Positions 25,729 through 35,324 are shown, counted from the stretch's first letter. The stretch is DNA of 64,000 bases from CALHVX01 sp964640725 (GCA_964640725.1 CAZXIJ010000005.1:62001-126000); one strand, 5' to 3'. A program made the numbers and translations. Notes: generated from the letters alone by a model not told the origin.

Positions 25729-27003
25729 CTAGCGGGGCAACACTTCGACCGGCAGGTTTGAATAGCCCCGCACAAAGTTCGAGGTAATCCGCTCGGGCCG
25801 GCCCAACACCCGTACCTGGGCGAAGCGCTGCTGAATCTCCTCCCAGAGGATTCGCAGCTGCAGCTCAGCCAGCCGATTGCCCATGCAGCGATGCAGGCCG
25901 TAACCGAAGGACAGGTGGGAGCGGGCATTGGCGCGCTCGATGTCGAGTTGCTCACCGCCGGGGAACACCGTCTCGTCGCGATTGCCCGACAGGTACCACA
26001 TGACGACCTTGTCGCCCTGGCGAATCGTCTTGTCGCCCACCTCGACATCGGTCAGGGCCGTGCGCCGCATATGCGCCAGCGGCGTCTGCCAGCGGATGAT
26101 CTCTGCCACCATGTTGGGGATCAGCTCCGGGGCTTCATGCAGGCGCTGGTACTGCTCCGGATACTGGTTCAGCGCCAGCACACCGCCGGTCATGGAGTTC
26201 CGGGTCGTGTCGTTGCCGCCCACAATCAGCAACAGGACGTTGCCCAGCAGCTCCCGGGAAGACATGTCAGCCGTGGCCGGATTCTGCGCCAGCATGGAGA
26301 TCAGGTCGTGGCCGGTTCGCCCCTGCTTGCGGGCCTCAAACAGCTCTGTGAAACAGGCAAGGCACTCCATCAGCTCTGCGTCGCGCTGAGCCAGGCTGGC
26401 CACGACCCCGGTCTCGACCCCGCCCGTCGCTACGTCCGACCAGCGGGTCAGCCGGGCTCGCTCTTCGAAGGGGAAGTCAAAGAGCGTCGCCAGCATCTGC
26501 GTCGTCAGCTCGATCGACACCCGGTCGACCCAATTAAAGGGCTCCCGCAACGGCAGGCTGTCGAGCACCTTGGCCACACGTCCGCGAATGAGTGGTTCCA
26601 TAGCCGCCAGGTTTCGGGGCCCGGCGACCGGCGCCACGCTTTTGCGGTGCGCGTCGTGCAGCGGTGGGTCCATGGCAATGAAGCTCGGGTAGAGCCGCTC
26701 CGGAACCTGGTCTGCGATCGTGATGTTGTCCTGGGAGGAAAAGCGCTGGTGGTCCGTGTCCACCGCCTTGATCGCGTCGAAACCCGTCAGCGACCAATAG
26801 GGGCCACCAAAGCTCGTCTCGTGGTAGTGGACCGGGTCCTCACGACGCAACCGCTCCAGCAGCGCGAGCACCGTGTTGGTTCGGAACAGATTCCAGTTCG
26901 CCGGGTCCAGCTCGGCCAGCGGCGCGCGGGCAATCCGCGCCTGCTCCGCCTGCTGCAGCGCGGGATCTTCAAAAGGCAGTTCGGTCAGAAGTCGGGCACT
27001 CAT
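25729..27003 (-). CDS. cytochrome P450, CYP153-type
   Basis: A 424-residue soluble P450. Motifs: I-helix GGNDTT (262-267), ExxR E301-R304 and the haem-binding loop FGYGLHRCMGNRLAE with ligand C373. The segments SIELTTQMLATLFDFPFE (163-180), NSMTGGVLALNQ and QTPLAHMRRTAL match the CYP153A group, which hydroxylates the terminal carbon of medium-chain alkanes and fatty acids. The usual ferredoxin and ferredoxin reductase genes are not adjacent. An upstream GTG at 27039 is open, but the ATG at 27003 fits the family length. Convergent with the channel gene. Confidence 0.92.
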   Translation of the reverse strand: MSARLLTELPFEDPALQQAEQARIARAPLAELDPANWNLFRTNTVLALLERLRREDPVHYHETSFGGPYWSLTGFDAIKAVDTDHQRFSSQDNITIADQVPERLYPSFIAMDPPLHDAHRKSVAPVAGPRNLAAMEPLIRGRVAKVLDSLPLREPFNWVDRVSIELTTQMLATLFDFPFEERARLTRWSDVATGGVETGVVASLAQRDAELMECLACFTELFEARKQGRTGHDLISMLAQNPATADMSSRELLGNVLLLIVGGNDTTRNSMTGGVLALNQYPEQYQRLHEAPELIPNMVAEIIRWQTPLAHMRRTALTDVEVGDKTIRQGDKVVMWYLSGNRDETVFPGGEQLDIERANARSHLSFGYGLHRCMGNRLAELQLRILWEEIQQRFAQVRVLGRPERITSNFVRGYSNLPVEVLPR

Positions 27004-27066
27004 CGCACCAACATAGCGAATGTGCAGCCTGCGAGCCACCGGCAGCGCCCGGCAGCCGCGAAGCGA

Positions 27067-28248
27067 TCAGGCGGCCCTTTGCCGATAGTTGCGACGTCCG
27101 GGCACATAGGTTGCGACCTTTGGCACGTCCTGACTCAGCAGGCACAGATCTTCGAGCCCGTGCTCGGTGCATCCAGCACGCACCTGATCCAGCAGCTGCT
27201 CGGCAACCGGGGCCGAGGTAATGCAGCGCAGCACGCTGTATTCGTGATTCACCAGCGCGCCGGCGCGCTCGGAGTCCTGCTCCCGGCCCGCATAGCGGGC
27301 ATGGTGAACGTTGAGCCCCGGGGCGCCCGCGTTGAGCAGCAGATCCATCAGCGCGGCCGCGTCGTCGCGGCTGACAAAGGCGGTCACCGCCCGCTGGCTC
27401 TCCAGTACCGCGCCGTGGCGCTCCAGCAGGTCGATACCGGCGCCGCGGCCCTCGCCAAGGTCCACGGTCCCTTGATCGCGCCAGTGGGTATGTCCCGCCA
27501 GGTGATCGATGGCGTTGATCACCTGCTGCATGTTGGCATCGTAGTGGTGATGCGAGACCCGGCTGGGCAAGTTGTAGAGCCCGGCGGTAACGGGCATGCG
27601 GTACATGAAGCCGCGCCCGGGCAGGTGCAGCTGCCCGGCCTTCGCCATGGCGTTGAACACTTCTTCGACGTCTGCCGTATCGGCCATGACCAGCAGGACT
27701 TCCTTCTCCAGCTCTTTGGTAATGCGCAGCCAGCCGAGCCGGTCACGCAGGCCGCGGCCCTCGCTGTAGTAAACGATCGGGCCATGGGCACCGGCATCCA
27801 TGGCCGCGCGCGCGACCCGTTCTCCCGCCGCGTGGCTGACGATGCAGTAGATGACCTGCAGCGAGTCCTTGACCGCATCCGGCGTCGTACGGCCCGCCAC
27901 ATCCGTTGCGCCGCGCCAGAGACGAAACTGGCTGCCGACCAGGGTCTGGTCGCAGGGCGTGCTGAACACGGCGCCGGTTGCCTGCAGGTCGAGACGCCCG
28001 GCCTGCACGAGGTCCGCCACCACCGAATCAACATCGGTCTCCGGCACCAACATCTGCACCATAGTGCGAGCCGGGCTCACGGCCGGCAGCCAGCGGCTGC
28101 GCCAGTGGTCGCGCACCAGGGTGCCGCGGGCTTTCCAGACCAGGGCATTGGCGCTGTCGCGCTTCAGGACGGACTCAATCATCTCGTTGGCGTTGCGCGT
28201 CGGCGAGATCGCCGACACCGTGGCGTAGCTTTGCGGGGCATTGTCCAT
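27067..28248 (-). CDS. multi-domain PII-like signalling protein coupled to DUF1538
   Basis: A 393-residue soluble protein that appears to contain repeated PII-like ferredoxin folds. The clearest is at about 125-210: a VIYCIVSHAAGERVARAAMDAG strand-helix, ELEKEVLLVMADTADVEEVFNAMAKAG, then GRGFMYRMPVTAGLY in the place of the PII G.G..YV.PV...... segment. A second copy covers about 280-385 (AVTAFVSRDDAAALMDLLLNAG). No canonical T-loop tyrosine was identified. The ATG overlaps the stop of the DUF1538 gene (TGATG), so the two proteins are made together. By analogy with SbtB-SbtA it may sense a small ligand and control the transporter-like partner. That is inference. Confidence 0.75.
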   Translation of the reverse strand: MDNAPQSYATVSAISPTRNANEMIESVLKRDSANALVWKARGTLVRDHWRSRWLPAVSPARTMVQMLVPETDVDSVVADLVQAGRLDLQATGAVFSTPCDQTLVGSQFRLWRGATDVAGRTTPDAVKDSLQVIYCIVSHAAGERVARAAMDAGAHGPIVYYSEGRGLRDRLGWLRITKELEKEVLLVMADTADVEEVFNAMAKAGQLHLPGRGFMYRMPVTAGLYNLPSRVSHHHYDANMQQVINAIDHLAGHTHWRDQGTVDLGEGRGAGIDLLERHGAVLESQRAVTAFVSRDDAAALMDLLLNAGAPGLNVHHARYAGREQDSERAGALVNHEYSVLRCITSAPVAEQLLDQVRAGCTEHGLEDLCLLSQDVPKVATYVPGRRNYRQRAA

Positions 28249-30194
28249 CAGGCAGTTACCTCTGCAGAAACCAGTTCCGGATCGTCGCTCACAGCTTCCG
28301 CGTCCCGAGCCGCCTGCTCCCGCCGCTGGGTAAAGAGCCCAACAGCCAGCACCGTGGTGATCGGGCCTACGGAGGCCAACGCCAGGATGCCGAAGCCGTC
28401 ACTGACCCCAGGGACGTTGGCACCGATGCCCAGCCCCATGGCCAGCACCAGCGGCACGGTAATCGGGCCGGTGGTGACGCCGGCACTGTCCCAGCCAAAG
28501 TTGACGAAGCTGTGCGGGGCGCGCCAGGTCAGATACAGCACAAACAGATAAGCCGGTGCGAGCAGGCTCATGAGCGGCAGGTTGTAGGCCATCTTGACCA
28601 CGCCGGCGCCAATGCCCAGCCCCACACCCATGGCGACGCTCTGCATCAGCAACTTCTTGCGGAACGCGCCCACGGTAATGCGCTCGACGGTGTCACCCAG
28701 CGCGTTCAACGCCGGCTCCGCCAGCGTCGCCCCGTAGCCCAGGAAGAAAGCAAAGACCACCGCCAGCACTTTCCCCCACTCGCCGCCGGGAAACAGCGCC
28801 GCTTCCGGTTCGGTCTGCCCCCAGGGCACGATCTCGGCAAAGGCCAGGGGAATGTTGCTGCCCAGCTGGCCGCCGAGGGGCGTTAGGCCGAGCGCGATCC
28901 CGAGGCCAAACAGCGCCATACCGGCGAGCGCAAAGGCAACGCCGACACCGACATCCTGCGCCTGCTCGAGCTTTTGCCGCAGCACCACGCGCAACACGAA
29001 ATAGAGAAAGATGCACAGCGGCACGATGGCGCGCAGCGCCTCTTTGAACGCCTGCCAGAGCTGATCGGCCAGCGGCGTAGAAGCATCCCAGCTTTCAGCG
29101 CTGACAAACGCAATAGACCGGGTGTCTGACTTCTGAATCATGACCTGCGGGGCATCCATCACAATGCGTCCGTTCTCGAGCGTCGTGGCCTGGCTGTCGA
29201 ACACAAACTCGTAACCCTCAGGCAGTCGCCCGCTTTGCTGGTAGTGCAGGAACTCCGACTGGGTAATAGCGTGCCGCGGACGATCATTGGTGACCCGCGC
29301 CACCGCCGACGCGGCGCTTGCTGGCGCTTCGACCTGCACCGGACCGGTGTAGCGGGCCGCGCCGTAGTAATCCGCAGCCGAGTAGTGATACAGCGACAGC
29401 AGCAGGACCGCCAGAATGGGGAACAGGGAAGCCAGGGTCACAATGCCGAATCCGGAGTGACCGCCGCTGCCGGAGCCGCTGCTGACAACCCGACACACGC
29501 CAATGCCGAGGGCCAGCACCAGAGGTACCGTGACCGGGCCGGTAGTGACCGCGCCGCAGTCCCAGGCCAGGCCCAGGACATCGTTCAGCTCCGGTACCTG
29601 GGTAAAACCAAGCGACAGCGCCAGGAGCACGGCAACGGCGGGAATCGCCAGGTATTTCAGCGGCCAGGCATAGAAGAAGCGCAGCACGCCGAGCAACACC
29701 GCCAGACCCACCCCGGCGCCCACAGAACTCACCAGCTGTCCGGAGAAATCGTTGAGCAGGCTGAAAAGCAGCGGCGCGTCGTCAGGCCGGACCCCGGACC
29801 CGGCCGCCTTCAGCACAGCGATCGCGGGTTCTGCGAAGGTCGCACCCACGCCCAGCAGGAAAGCAAACAGCAGGATGACCGGCATCGCGCTATTCCGGGG
29901 CAACACACTGCCAATGATCTCGCCGAGCGGCATGAGCCCCAGCCGCAGGCCTTCCATAAAGAACATCAGGCCAACGGCGACGATCAGAATGCCAACTGCA
30001 ATCATGGCGGCATAGACGATCGGCAGCTGCAGGATGAACACCTGAAACAACAGCAGATAGGCAACGATGAACCAGATGCCGTTGATCTGCTCCATGAAGT
30101 TGCGCCGCACGTAGGGCATCAGCACGCGGAGCGTGTCTCTCAGGCCAAGTCTGAAGCGCTCGCTGCCCGCGGGCGTCTGGGGTTGTTCGGCCAT
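28248..30194 (-). CDS. DUF1538 family multi-pass membrane protein
   Basis: A 648-residue inner-membrane protein made of two homologous halves, each with about seven helices. The repeats share the near-identical motif VTTGP(I/V)TVPLVLA(M/L)G(L/I)GI (about residues 230-250 and 575-595), FLLG.GATFAEPA / FFLGYGATLAEPA, and MPLGEIIG-like segments. About 130 residues of soluble domain lie between the halves. The family is annotated only as DUF1538; the inverted or tandem duplication and paired gating-type motifs suggest a transporter. It is translationally coupled to a PII-like protein, a pairing that implies metabolite control. The ATG at 30194 follows AGGCGGGCAG; 30212 is an alternative. Confidence 0.85.
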   Translation of the reverse strand: MAEQPQTPAGSERFRLGLRDTLRVLMPYVRRNFMEQINGIWFIVAYLLLFQVFILQLPIVYAAMIAVGILIVAVGLMFFMEGLRLGLMPLGEIIGSVLPRNSAMPVILLFAFLLGVGATFAEPAIAVLKAAGSGVRPDDAPLLFSLLNDFSGQLVSSVGAGVGLAVLLGVLRFFYAWPLKYLAIPAVAVLLALSLGFTQVPELNDVLGLAWDCGAVTTGPVTVPLVLALGIGVCRVVSSGSGSGGHSGFGIVTLASLFPILAVLLLSLYHYSAADYYGAARYTGPVQVEAPASAASAVARVTNDRPRHAITQSEFLHYQQSGRLPEGYEFVFDSQATTLENGRIVMDAPQVMIQKSDTRSIAFVSAESWDASTPLADQLWQAFKEALRAIVPLCIFLYFVLRVVLRQKLEQAQDVGVGVAFALAGMALFGLGIALGLTPLGGQLGSNIPLAFAEIVPWGQTEPEAALFPGGEWGKVLAVVFAFFLGYGATLAEPALNALGDTVERITVGAFRKKLLMQSVAMGVGLGIGAGVVKMAYNLPLMSLLAPAYLFVLYLTWRAPHSFVNFGWDSAGVTTGPITVPLVLAMGLGIGANVPGVSDGFGILALASVGPITTVLAVGLFTQRREQAARDAEAVSDDPELVSAEVTA

Positions 30195-30330
30195 CTTCTG
30201 CCCGCCTGCCATGATCCGTCGATGCCCTATCGGCGCGACGACAAAAAACTTGAGCGGACCCCAACCGCACCGTGCGCTGGTGCCCGGCGCGCCCCATCCG
30301 CATACTTGCCCTTTTGCCGCCGGCCCCCGC

Positions 30331-31104
30331 ATGCGCATTGTCAGCTGGAACGTCAACGGCCTCCGGGCCTGTGCTCGCAAGGGGTTTCTGCAGGTGCTGA
30401 AGCGTCGGCGGATCGACGTGATGGCCCTGCAGGAAGTCCGGGCCTTTCCGGAACAGTTGGACCTCGCCCTGCGGGCGCCAAAGGGTTGGCACAGCGTGTT
30501 TCACCCGGCCGAGCGCCCGGGCTACAGCGGCGTGGCCATCTATAGCCGAGCGCAACCAGATCGGGTGGAGCTGGGTCTGGGAATCCCGCGCTTCGACGCC
30601 GAGGGGCGGTTCATCATGGCCCACTTCGGTCGCACCGCTATCGCCAGCGTTTATTTCCCCAAAGGCAGCGGCAAAGATCGCGACAACAGCCGCGTGCCCT
30701 ACAAGCTCGACTTTTACAAAGCGGTGTTCCACCGCATCTCTGCCGCGCGCCGGCGCGGGCCCGTGTTCGTGACCGGGGACTACAACACCGCCCACCGCGA
30801 GATCGACCTGGCGCGGCCCAAAACCAACAAGCGCGCCAGCGGCTTCCTGCCCGAGGAGCGCGACGAGATGAGCCGCTGGCTCGATGCGGGCTGGGTAGAT
30901 ACCTTTCGCGCCGCCCACCCGGACCAGCCCGGTCACTACAGCTGGTGGCGGCAGTTTGGCGGCGCCCGGGAGGCGAACGTGGGCTGGCGCATCGACTACG
31001 TGCTGGCCTCGCCGTCCGGCGCCCGGCAGGTTAAGCAGCCCTTTATCTGGCCCGCCGTCACCGGCAGCGATCACTGCCCGGTTGGCGTGGATCTGATGCC
31101 TTGA
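30331..31104 (+). CDS. xthA: exodeoxyribonuclease III (AP endonuclease)
   Basis: A 257-residue EEP-fold nuclease with the family's active site in order: N7 (SWNVNG), E35 (LQEVR), D150 and N152 (GDYNTAH) and D247-H248 (GSDHCP). It cuts DNA at abasic sites and removes 3' blocks in base-excision repair. The start at 30331 begins MRIVSWNVNG like homologues; the open frame extends 198 bases further upstream, opposite the DUF1538 start. Its stop overlaps the start of the acyltransferase gene by four bases. Confidence 0.93.
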   Translation: MRIVSWNVNGLRACARKGFLQVLKRRRIDVMALQEVRAFPEQLDLALRAPKGWHSVFHPAERPGYSGVAIYSRAQPDRVELGLGIPRFDAEGRFIMAHFGRTAIASVYFPKGSGKDRDNSRVPYKLDFYKAVFHRISAARRRGPVFVTGDYNTAHREIDLARPKTNKRASGFLPEERDEMSRWLDAGWVDTFRAAHPDQPGHYSWWRQFGGAREANVGWRIDYVLASPSGARQVKQPFIWPAVTGSDHCPVGVDLMP

Positions 31105-33155
31105 ACACCGCTCCGACGGGCGCCTCAGCCCACAGCAGGCTCGCGTATCGCAAGGACATCGACGGGCTGCGCGCGGTCGCGGTCGTGCCGGTGGTGTTGT
31201 TTCACGCCGGTATCGACGTCTTCTCCGGCGGCTATGTCGGCGTTGACGTGTTCTTCGTCATCAGCGGTTACCTGATCACGGCCCTCATCGTGCCGGAGAT
31301 CGCCGGTGGCCAGTTCAGCTACCGAGACTTTTACGAGCGCCGGATCCGGCGCCTGTTTCCCGCGCTCTTCGCCATGCTCGCTCTGTGCTGTGCAGCCGCG
31401 TTCTGGCTACTCATGCCCTTTGAGCTGGAAGACTTCGGCCAGAGTGTCTCGACCACCAGCCTGTTCAGTGCCAACTTCCTGTTCCTGAGCGAAGAGGGCT
31501 ACTTCGAAGGTCCCGCCGAGCAGAAGCCGCTCCTGCACACCTGGTCCCTGGCTGTGGAGGAACAGTACTACCTGCTGTTCCCCCTGCTGCTGGTGCTGCT
31601 CCGCCGCACCGGCGGCCGCTACCTGGCCGGCACCGCCATCGTGTTGGCAGCGTCCCTCGCCTGGAGCATCTACGGCGCGCTGGCCTATCCGAGCGCCACC
31701 TTCTACCTGTTGCCCGGCCGAACCTGGGAGCTGCTGCTGGGATCGGTGCTGGCCATCTGGCATCTGCAGCGCTCGCCTGCTGCGACAACCCCGGACCCAG
31801 GTCTCGCCACTGCCGTGACGCACGCAGCGGCGGCGGCCGGTGGCCTGGCAATGATTATGTACGCCGTGTTTACCTATGACAGCACGACCGTCTTTCCCGG
31901 CGCAGCGGCGCTGCTGCCCTGCGGGGGCACCGCGCTGCTGATCCACAGCGGCAGCGCCGCACCATCTGCCGTGAGTCGAATGCTCGCCTGGCCGCCGTTG
32001 GTGTTCATTGGCCTCATCAGCTACTCGCTGTATCTGTGGCACTGGCCAGTGATCGTCTTCAGCAAGCACTACCTGATTCGCGCCCCGTTGCCGGGGGAAG
32101 TACTGGCAATGATTGTCGTCTCCCTGGTGCTGGCCGTGCTGTCCTGGCGCTACGTGGAGCGACCCTTTCGGGGACGCGCCGGCTGGCTGACCCAGCGCGG
32201 GCTGTTTCGCGTCACCGGCGCGGTCATGACAGTCGCCATCGCAATCGGCTTGCTCTACGACGAGAGCGAAGGTCTGCCCGGCCGGCTCGCCCCGGACGTG
32301 CAGCAGATCGCGGCCTTTGCAGAAGACAAGCCGCCGGAGCGGCGGCGCTGCGAAGGCATTGATCCGGCACAGCTGAGCTATGAGCGGCTGTGCCGCATCA
32401 CCGCGGTCGACACGCCGCCCAGCTTTCTGTTCTGGGGCGACTCCCACGCCGGTGTGCTGATGCGAGCGGCGCGCAGCGCGGCCACGGATCGGGGCCTGAA
32501 CGGCCTGAACGCGACGACTAACGGCTGCCCGCCACTGCTGAACCTGACTAACGTGCAGCGCGATCGGGACGGGATCTGCCTGGACTACAACGACGCCGTC
32601 CTGCAGCTGCTGCAGGATCGTCCGGAGTTGCACACGATCATTCTCATGGGCCGCTGGGCCCGCTACGCCGAAGCCACGCCCTACGGCCAGGAGTCCGGCA
32701 ACCCGCTGTTTATGCGGACCCGGGATCAGGCCGCCAGCACGGTGGCTGGCAACCGCGCCATGGTCGGCGAGGCCTACACGCAAACGCTGGAGCAGCTGCG
32801 CCGCCTGGGCCGACGGGTGATCGTGCTCGGGCCACTGCCGGAGATCGGACACCTGGTGCCCAACAGCATGGCCAAAGCCACCCATCTGAGCCGCCCGGTA
32901 GAGCTGCGCCTGCCCCGGCGCGCCTTTGACGCTCGCAACCGCTTCGTCATCCCGATGCTGGCCGCCGGGGCTGCTGACACCGCTCAGTGGGTGCCCATGC
33001 AGGAAGCGCTATGCGACGCTGACTGGTGCAGAATTCAACAACACGGCTTGCCGCTCTACAGCGATGACGATCATCTTTCCAGCGTCGGTGCCGATCTCTA
33101 CATCCCGCTGTTCGGCCAGCTGCTCGACGCCCCACGCCAGGAGGCCATGCCATGA
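31101..33155 (+). CDS. OafA/YrhL-type acyltransferase with C-terminal SGNH domain
   Basis: A 684-residue membrane protein. The first 390 residues are an acyltransferase-3 domain with about ten helices, starting RKDIDGLRAVAVVPVVLFH and FSGGYVGVDVFFVISGYL (catalytic His in LFHAG). The C-terminal periplasmic part is an SGNH hydrolase-like domain with FWGDSHAG (about 445) and DDDHLS near 655. Such fusions O-acetylate surface polysaccharide or peptidoglycan using a cytosolic acyl donor. The start is a TTG overlapping the stop of xthA (TTGA); translational coupling with a repair nuclease is unexpected. Its own stop overlaps the ATG of the serine hydrolase gene. Confidence 0.9.
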   Translation: MNTAPTGASAHSRLAYRKDIDGLRAVAVVPVVLFHAGIDVFSGGYVGVDVFFVISGYLITALIVPEIAGGQFSYRDFYERRIRRLFPALFAMLALCCAAAFWLLMPFELEDFGQSVSTTSLFSANFLFLSEEGYFEGPAEQKPLLHTWSLAVEEQYYLLFPLLLVLLRRTGGRYLAGTAIVLAASLAWSIYGALAYPSATFYLLPGRTWELLLGSVLAIWHLQRSPAATTPDPGLATAVTHAAAAAGGLAMIMYAVFTYDSTTVFPGAAALLPCGGTALLIHSGSAAPSAVSRMLAWPPLVFIGLISYSLYLWHWPVIVFSKHYLIRAPLPGEVLAMIVVSLVLAVLSWRYVERPFRGRAGWLTQRGLFRVTGAVMTVAIAIGLLYDESEGLPGRLAPDVQQIAAFAEDKPPERRRCEGIDPAQLSYERLCRITAVDTPPSFLFWGDSHAGVLMRAARSAATDRGLNGLNATTNGCPPLLNLTNVQRDRDGICLDYNDAVLQLLQDRPELHTIILMGRWARYAEATPYGQESGNPLFMRTRDQAASTVAGNRAMVGEAYTQTLEQLRRLGRRVIVLGPLPEIGHLVPNSMAKATHLSRPVELRLPRRAFDARNRFVIPMLAAGAADTAQWVPMQEALCDADWCRIQQHGLPLYSDDDHLSSVGADLYIPLFGQLLDAPRQEAMP

Positions 33156-34420
33156 TCGAAACCGTCTCCCCGGAAACCGTTGGCCTGTGCAGCGACCGCT
33201 TGCAACGGGTCACGGATTGGCTGGAACGCCAGGTCGACCGTGAGCGTCTGGCCGGCGCCTCGGTCCTGATTGGCCGTCGCGGCCACCGGGCCTTCACGGC
33301 CTGTGCGGGCCGCCGGGCCCTGGACGCGGTCGCACCCTTCGACACGGACACGGTGGTCCGCATCTACTCTATGACGAAGCCGGTCACGAGCATCGCCGCG
33401 ATGATGTGCTACGAGCGCGGCTGCTTCGCCCTGGACGATCCGGTATCGCAGTACCTGCCCGCCTTTGCGGAGATGACCGTGTGGGAAGGCGGCGAGCTGG
33501 CCAATGTCCGGCCGGCCCGCACCGCTATGACCGTCAAACACCTGCTCACCCATACCGGCGGGCTGACCTACGGCTTCATGCGAGCCAACGCGGTGGACGC
33601 GGCCTATCGCAAGTGCGACATCGAGTTCCCGGGCGATGGCGGCACTCTGGCGGAGATGGTGGACCGGCTGGCAACGCTGCCACTGATCTGCGAGCCCGGC
33701 AGCGGCTGGAACTACAGCGTATCGACGGACGTGCTCGGTCGGCTGGTAGAGATCTGGTCCGGCATGCCGCTGGATCGCTGCTTCCGGGAATGGATCCTGG
33801 AACCGCTGCGCATGACGGATACGGCGTTCACTGCGCGCCCGGAGCAGATCGAGCGGCTTGCGGCCTGCTACGTGCCTGCCCGGGGCGGCGGCATGGCCGA
33901 CGTCGCGGCCGGCGGCAGCACGCCCCAGGCAGAGCGCGGTGGCCTCAAGCTTGCCGAAAGCGCAGCCGACAGCCGATTTCTGGCTCCCACCCAGCGCTTC
34001 TCTGGCGGCGGCGGTTTGCTTTCGACCCTGGCGGATTACGCGCGCTTCTGTCAGATGCTGCTGAACGAGGGCACCCTGGACGGGGCCCGCCTGCTCAGCC
34101 CGACCACCGTGCGCTACATGCGCAGCAACCAGCTGCCGAACGGCGGCGATATGGCGTCTATGGGACAGCCGGTCTGGAGCGAGACCAGCTACGACGGGAT
34201 CGGGTTCGGCCTGGGTTTCGCTGTCGTGCTGGACCCAATCAAAGCCAGCATCATCACCCATCCGGGCGAACATCACTGGGGTGGCGCCGCAAGCACGTTC
34301 TTTTGGGTGGATCCGCAGGCCGATCTCTACGCAGTGTTCCTGACCCAGCTCATGCCCTCGTCGACCTACCCGATCCGGCGCGAGCTACGCACGCTGGTGT
34401 ATCAGTCGATTATCGACTAG
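33152..34420 (+). CDS. serine hydrolase of the class C beta-lactamase/esterase family
   Basis: A 422-residue protein with the SxxK motif S73-M-T-K76, the second-motif tyrosine in WNYSVSTDVLGRL (about 190), and a third motif HHWGGAAST near residue 370. Family members are beta-lactamases, D-amino peptidases and esterases (EstB). There is no signal peptide, so it should be cytosolic and is more likely an esterase than a beta-lactamase. It overlaps the acyltransferase by four bases (ATGA), suggesting they work in one pathway, for example handling acylated glycans or lipids. Its 3' end overlaps the convergent metallopeptidase gene by 11 bases. Confidence 0.9.
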   Translation: MIETVSPETVGLCSDRLQRVTDWLERQVDRERLAGASVLIGRRGHRAFTACAGRRALDAVAPFDTDTVVRIYSMTKPVTSIAAMMCYERGCFALDDPVSQYLPAFAEMTVWEGGELANVRPARTAMTVKHLLTHTGGLTYGFMRANAVDAAYRKCDIEFPGDGGTLAEMVDRLATLPLICEPGSGWNYSVSTDVLGRLVEIWSGMPLDRCFREWILEPLRMTDTAFTARPEQIERLAACYVPARGGGMADVAAGGSTPQAERGGLKLAESAADSRFLAPTQRFSGGGGLLSTLADYARFCQMLLNEGTLDGARLLSPTTVRYMRSNQLPNGGDMASMGQPVWSETSYDGIGFGLGFAVVLDPIKASIITHPGEHHWGGAASTFFWVDPQADLYAVFLTQLMPSSTYPIRRELRTLVYQSIID

Positions 34421-35324
34421 CGGCTTCGACCTGGGGCACCACCGCTGCGCGCTCTTGGACAACCGCGACCGGCGGTCGCGCCAGCAACCAGGCCTCGGCT
34501 TCTGCAGTCTCGGGAAACGCTGGCTGCATCATCACCGTCTCGTAGGTGTCTCGGAACACACGGGTTTGCGACAGCTCATCAAAGGTCGCGATCATATCGT
34601 CCGCATCTGCCCCCCAGAGTTTCCAGCAGCAGGCGACATAGCTGCGAATCACATGGAGCAAGCGCAACGGCACCGGCCGGTCCGCAGTGGCTTGCGCCAG
34701 CCGCCGATCCGCATGCAGAAAAAAGGCAGCGCCGCCCCAATACAGACGCACATGTCCCCCGGTGCGGTCCAGCGCGCGGCTGTGCTCGGGTATTGGCAGG
34801 CCGTGCCCGCGGCTTGAGCTGCGCCCCCGGGCGAAGCGTTCGCCCAGCTTGTCGACCGCTGACTGCCAGCTGCGGACGCCATTCAGATACATGATCTGGT
34901 ACTGCAGATAGCTGGCAATGCCCTCGGCAAACCAGCGGCTGTCTTCTCCCAGGTAGGGAAACAGCAAGTGCGACAACTCGTGCGAAGCTGTCCAGTCGGC
35001 GCGCAGCGCCGCCGCGCCGTGGGACAGATCCACGTGAAAGTGAACAGCCGGCACCGGGTATTTGACCGTGTTTGCCCAGGGCACTGGCGAGGTGCTGCTG
35101 CGCCTTCGGTGCAGGTAAAAGTGAGACTCGTAGGGCAGCGGCCCGATCAGCCGCACGACCCCGCGCTGCACGCCCGTCAGCCAGCCTTTGATCAGCGCCT
35201 GCTCCGGTGCGTCGAAGGAGTCCGGCCAATGCCAGGCGATCGCCCCCGCCTTACCGAGCGCGAGCGAAGGCACGGCCATGCAGAACAGCAGCACAGGCAG
35301 GCAAAGGCGCAAGTTCGCGGGCAT
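34410..35324 (-). CDS. exported putative zinc metallopeptidase (gluzincin-like)
   Basis: A 304-residue protein with a signal peptide (about 1-24). The zinc motif is H115-E-L-S-H119 followed by WFAEG with E134 as the likely third ligand, i.e. HExxH-x14-E, as in gluzincins such as M1/M61. The sequence after it (ASYLQYQIMY) also fits. I cannot place it in a named family; gluzincin-like proteins of this size are often annotated as hypothetical. The ATG at 35324 was chosen because it gives a compact signal; a start at 35357 is also open. Neither has a clear ribosome-binding site. Periplasmic substrate unknown. Confidence 0.7.
   Translation of the reverse strand: MPANLRLCLPVLLFCMAVPSLALGKAGAIAWHWPDSFDAPEQALIKGWLTGVQRGVVRLIGPLPYESHFYLHRRRSSTSPVPWANTVKYPVPAVHFHVDLSHGAAALRADWTASHELSHLLFPYLGEDSRWFAEGIASYLQYQIMYLNGVRSWQSAVDKLGERFARGRSSSRGHGLPIPEHSRALDRTGGHVRLYWGGAAFFLHADRRLAQATADRPVPLRLLHVIRSYVACCWKLWGADADDMIATFDELSQTRVFRDTYETVMMQPAFPETAEAEAWLLARPPVAVVQERAAVVPQVEAASR

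Noticed and set aside
25891..28551. 886-codon open frame on the plus strand
   Set aside because: Antisense to the CYP153 and PII-like genes; no domain and no ribosome-binding site.
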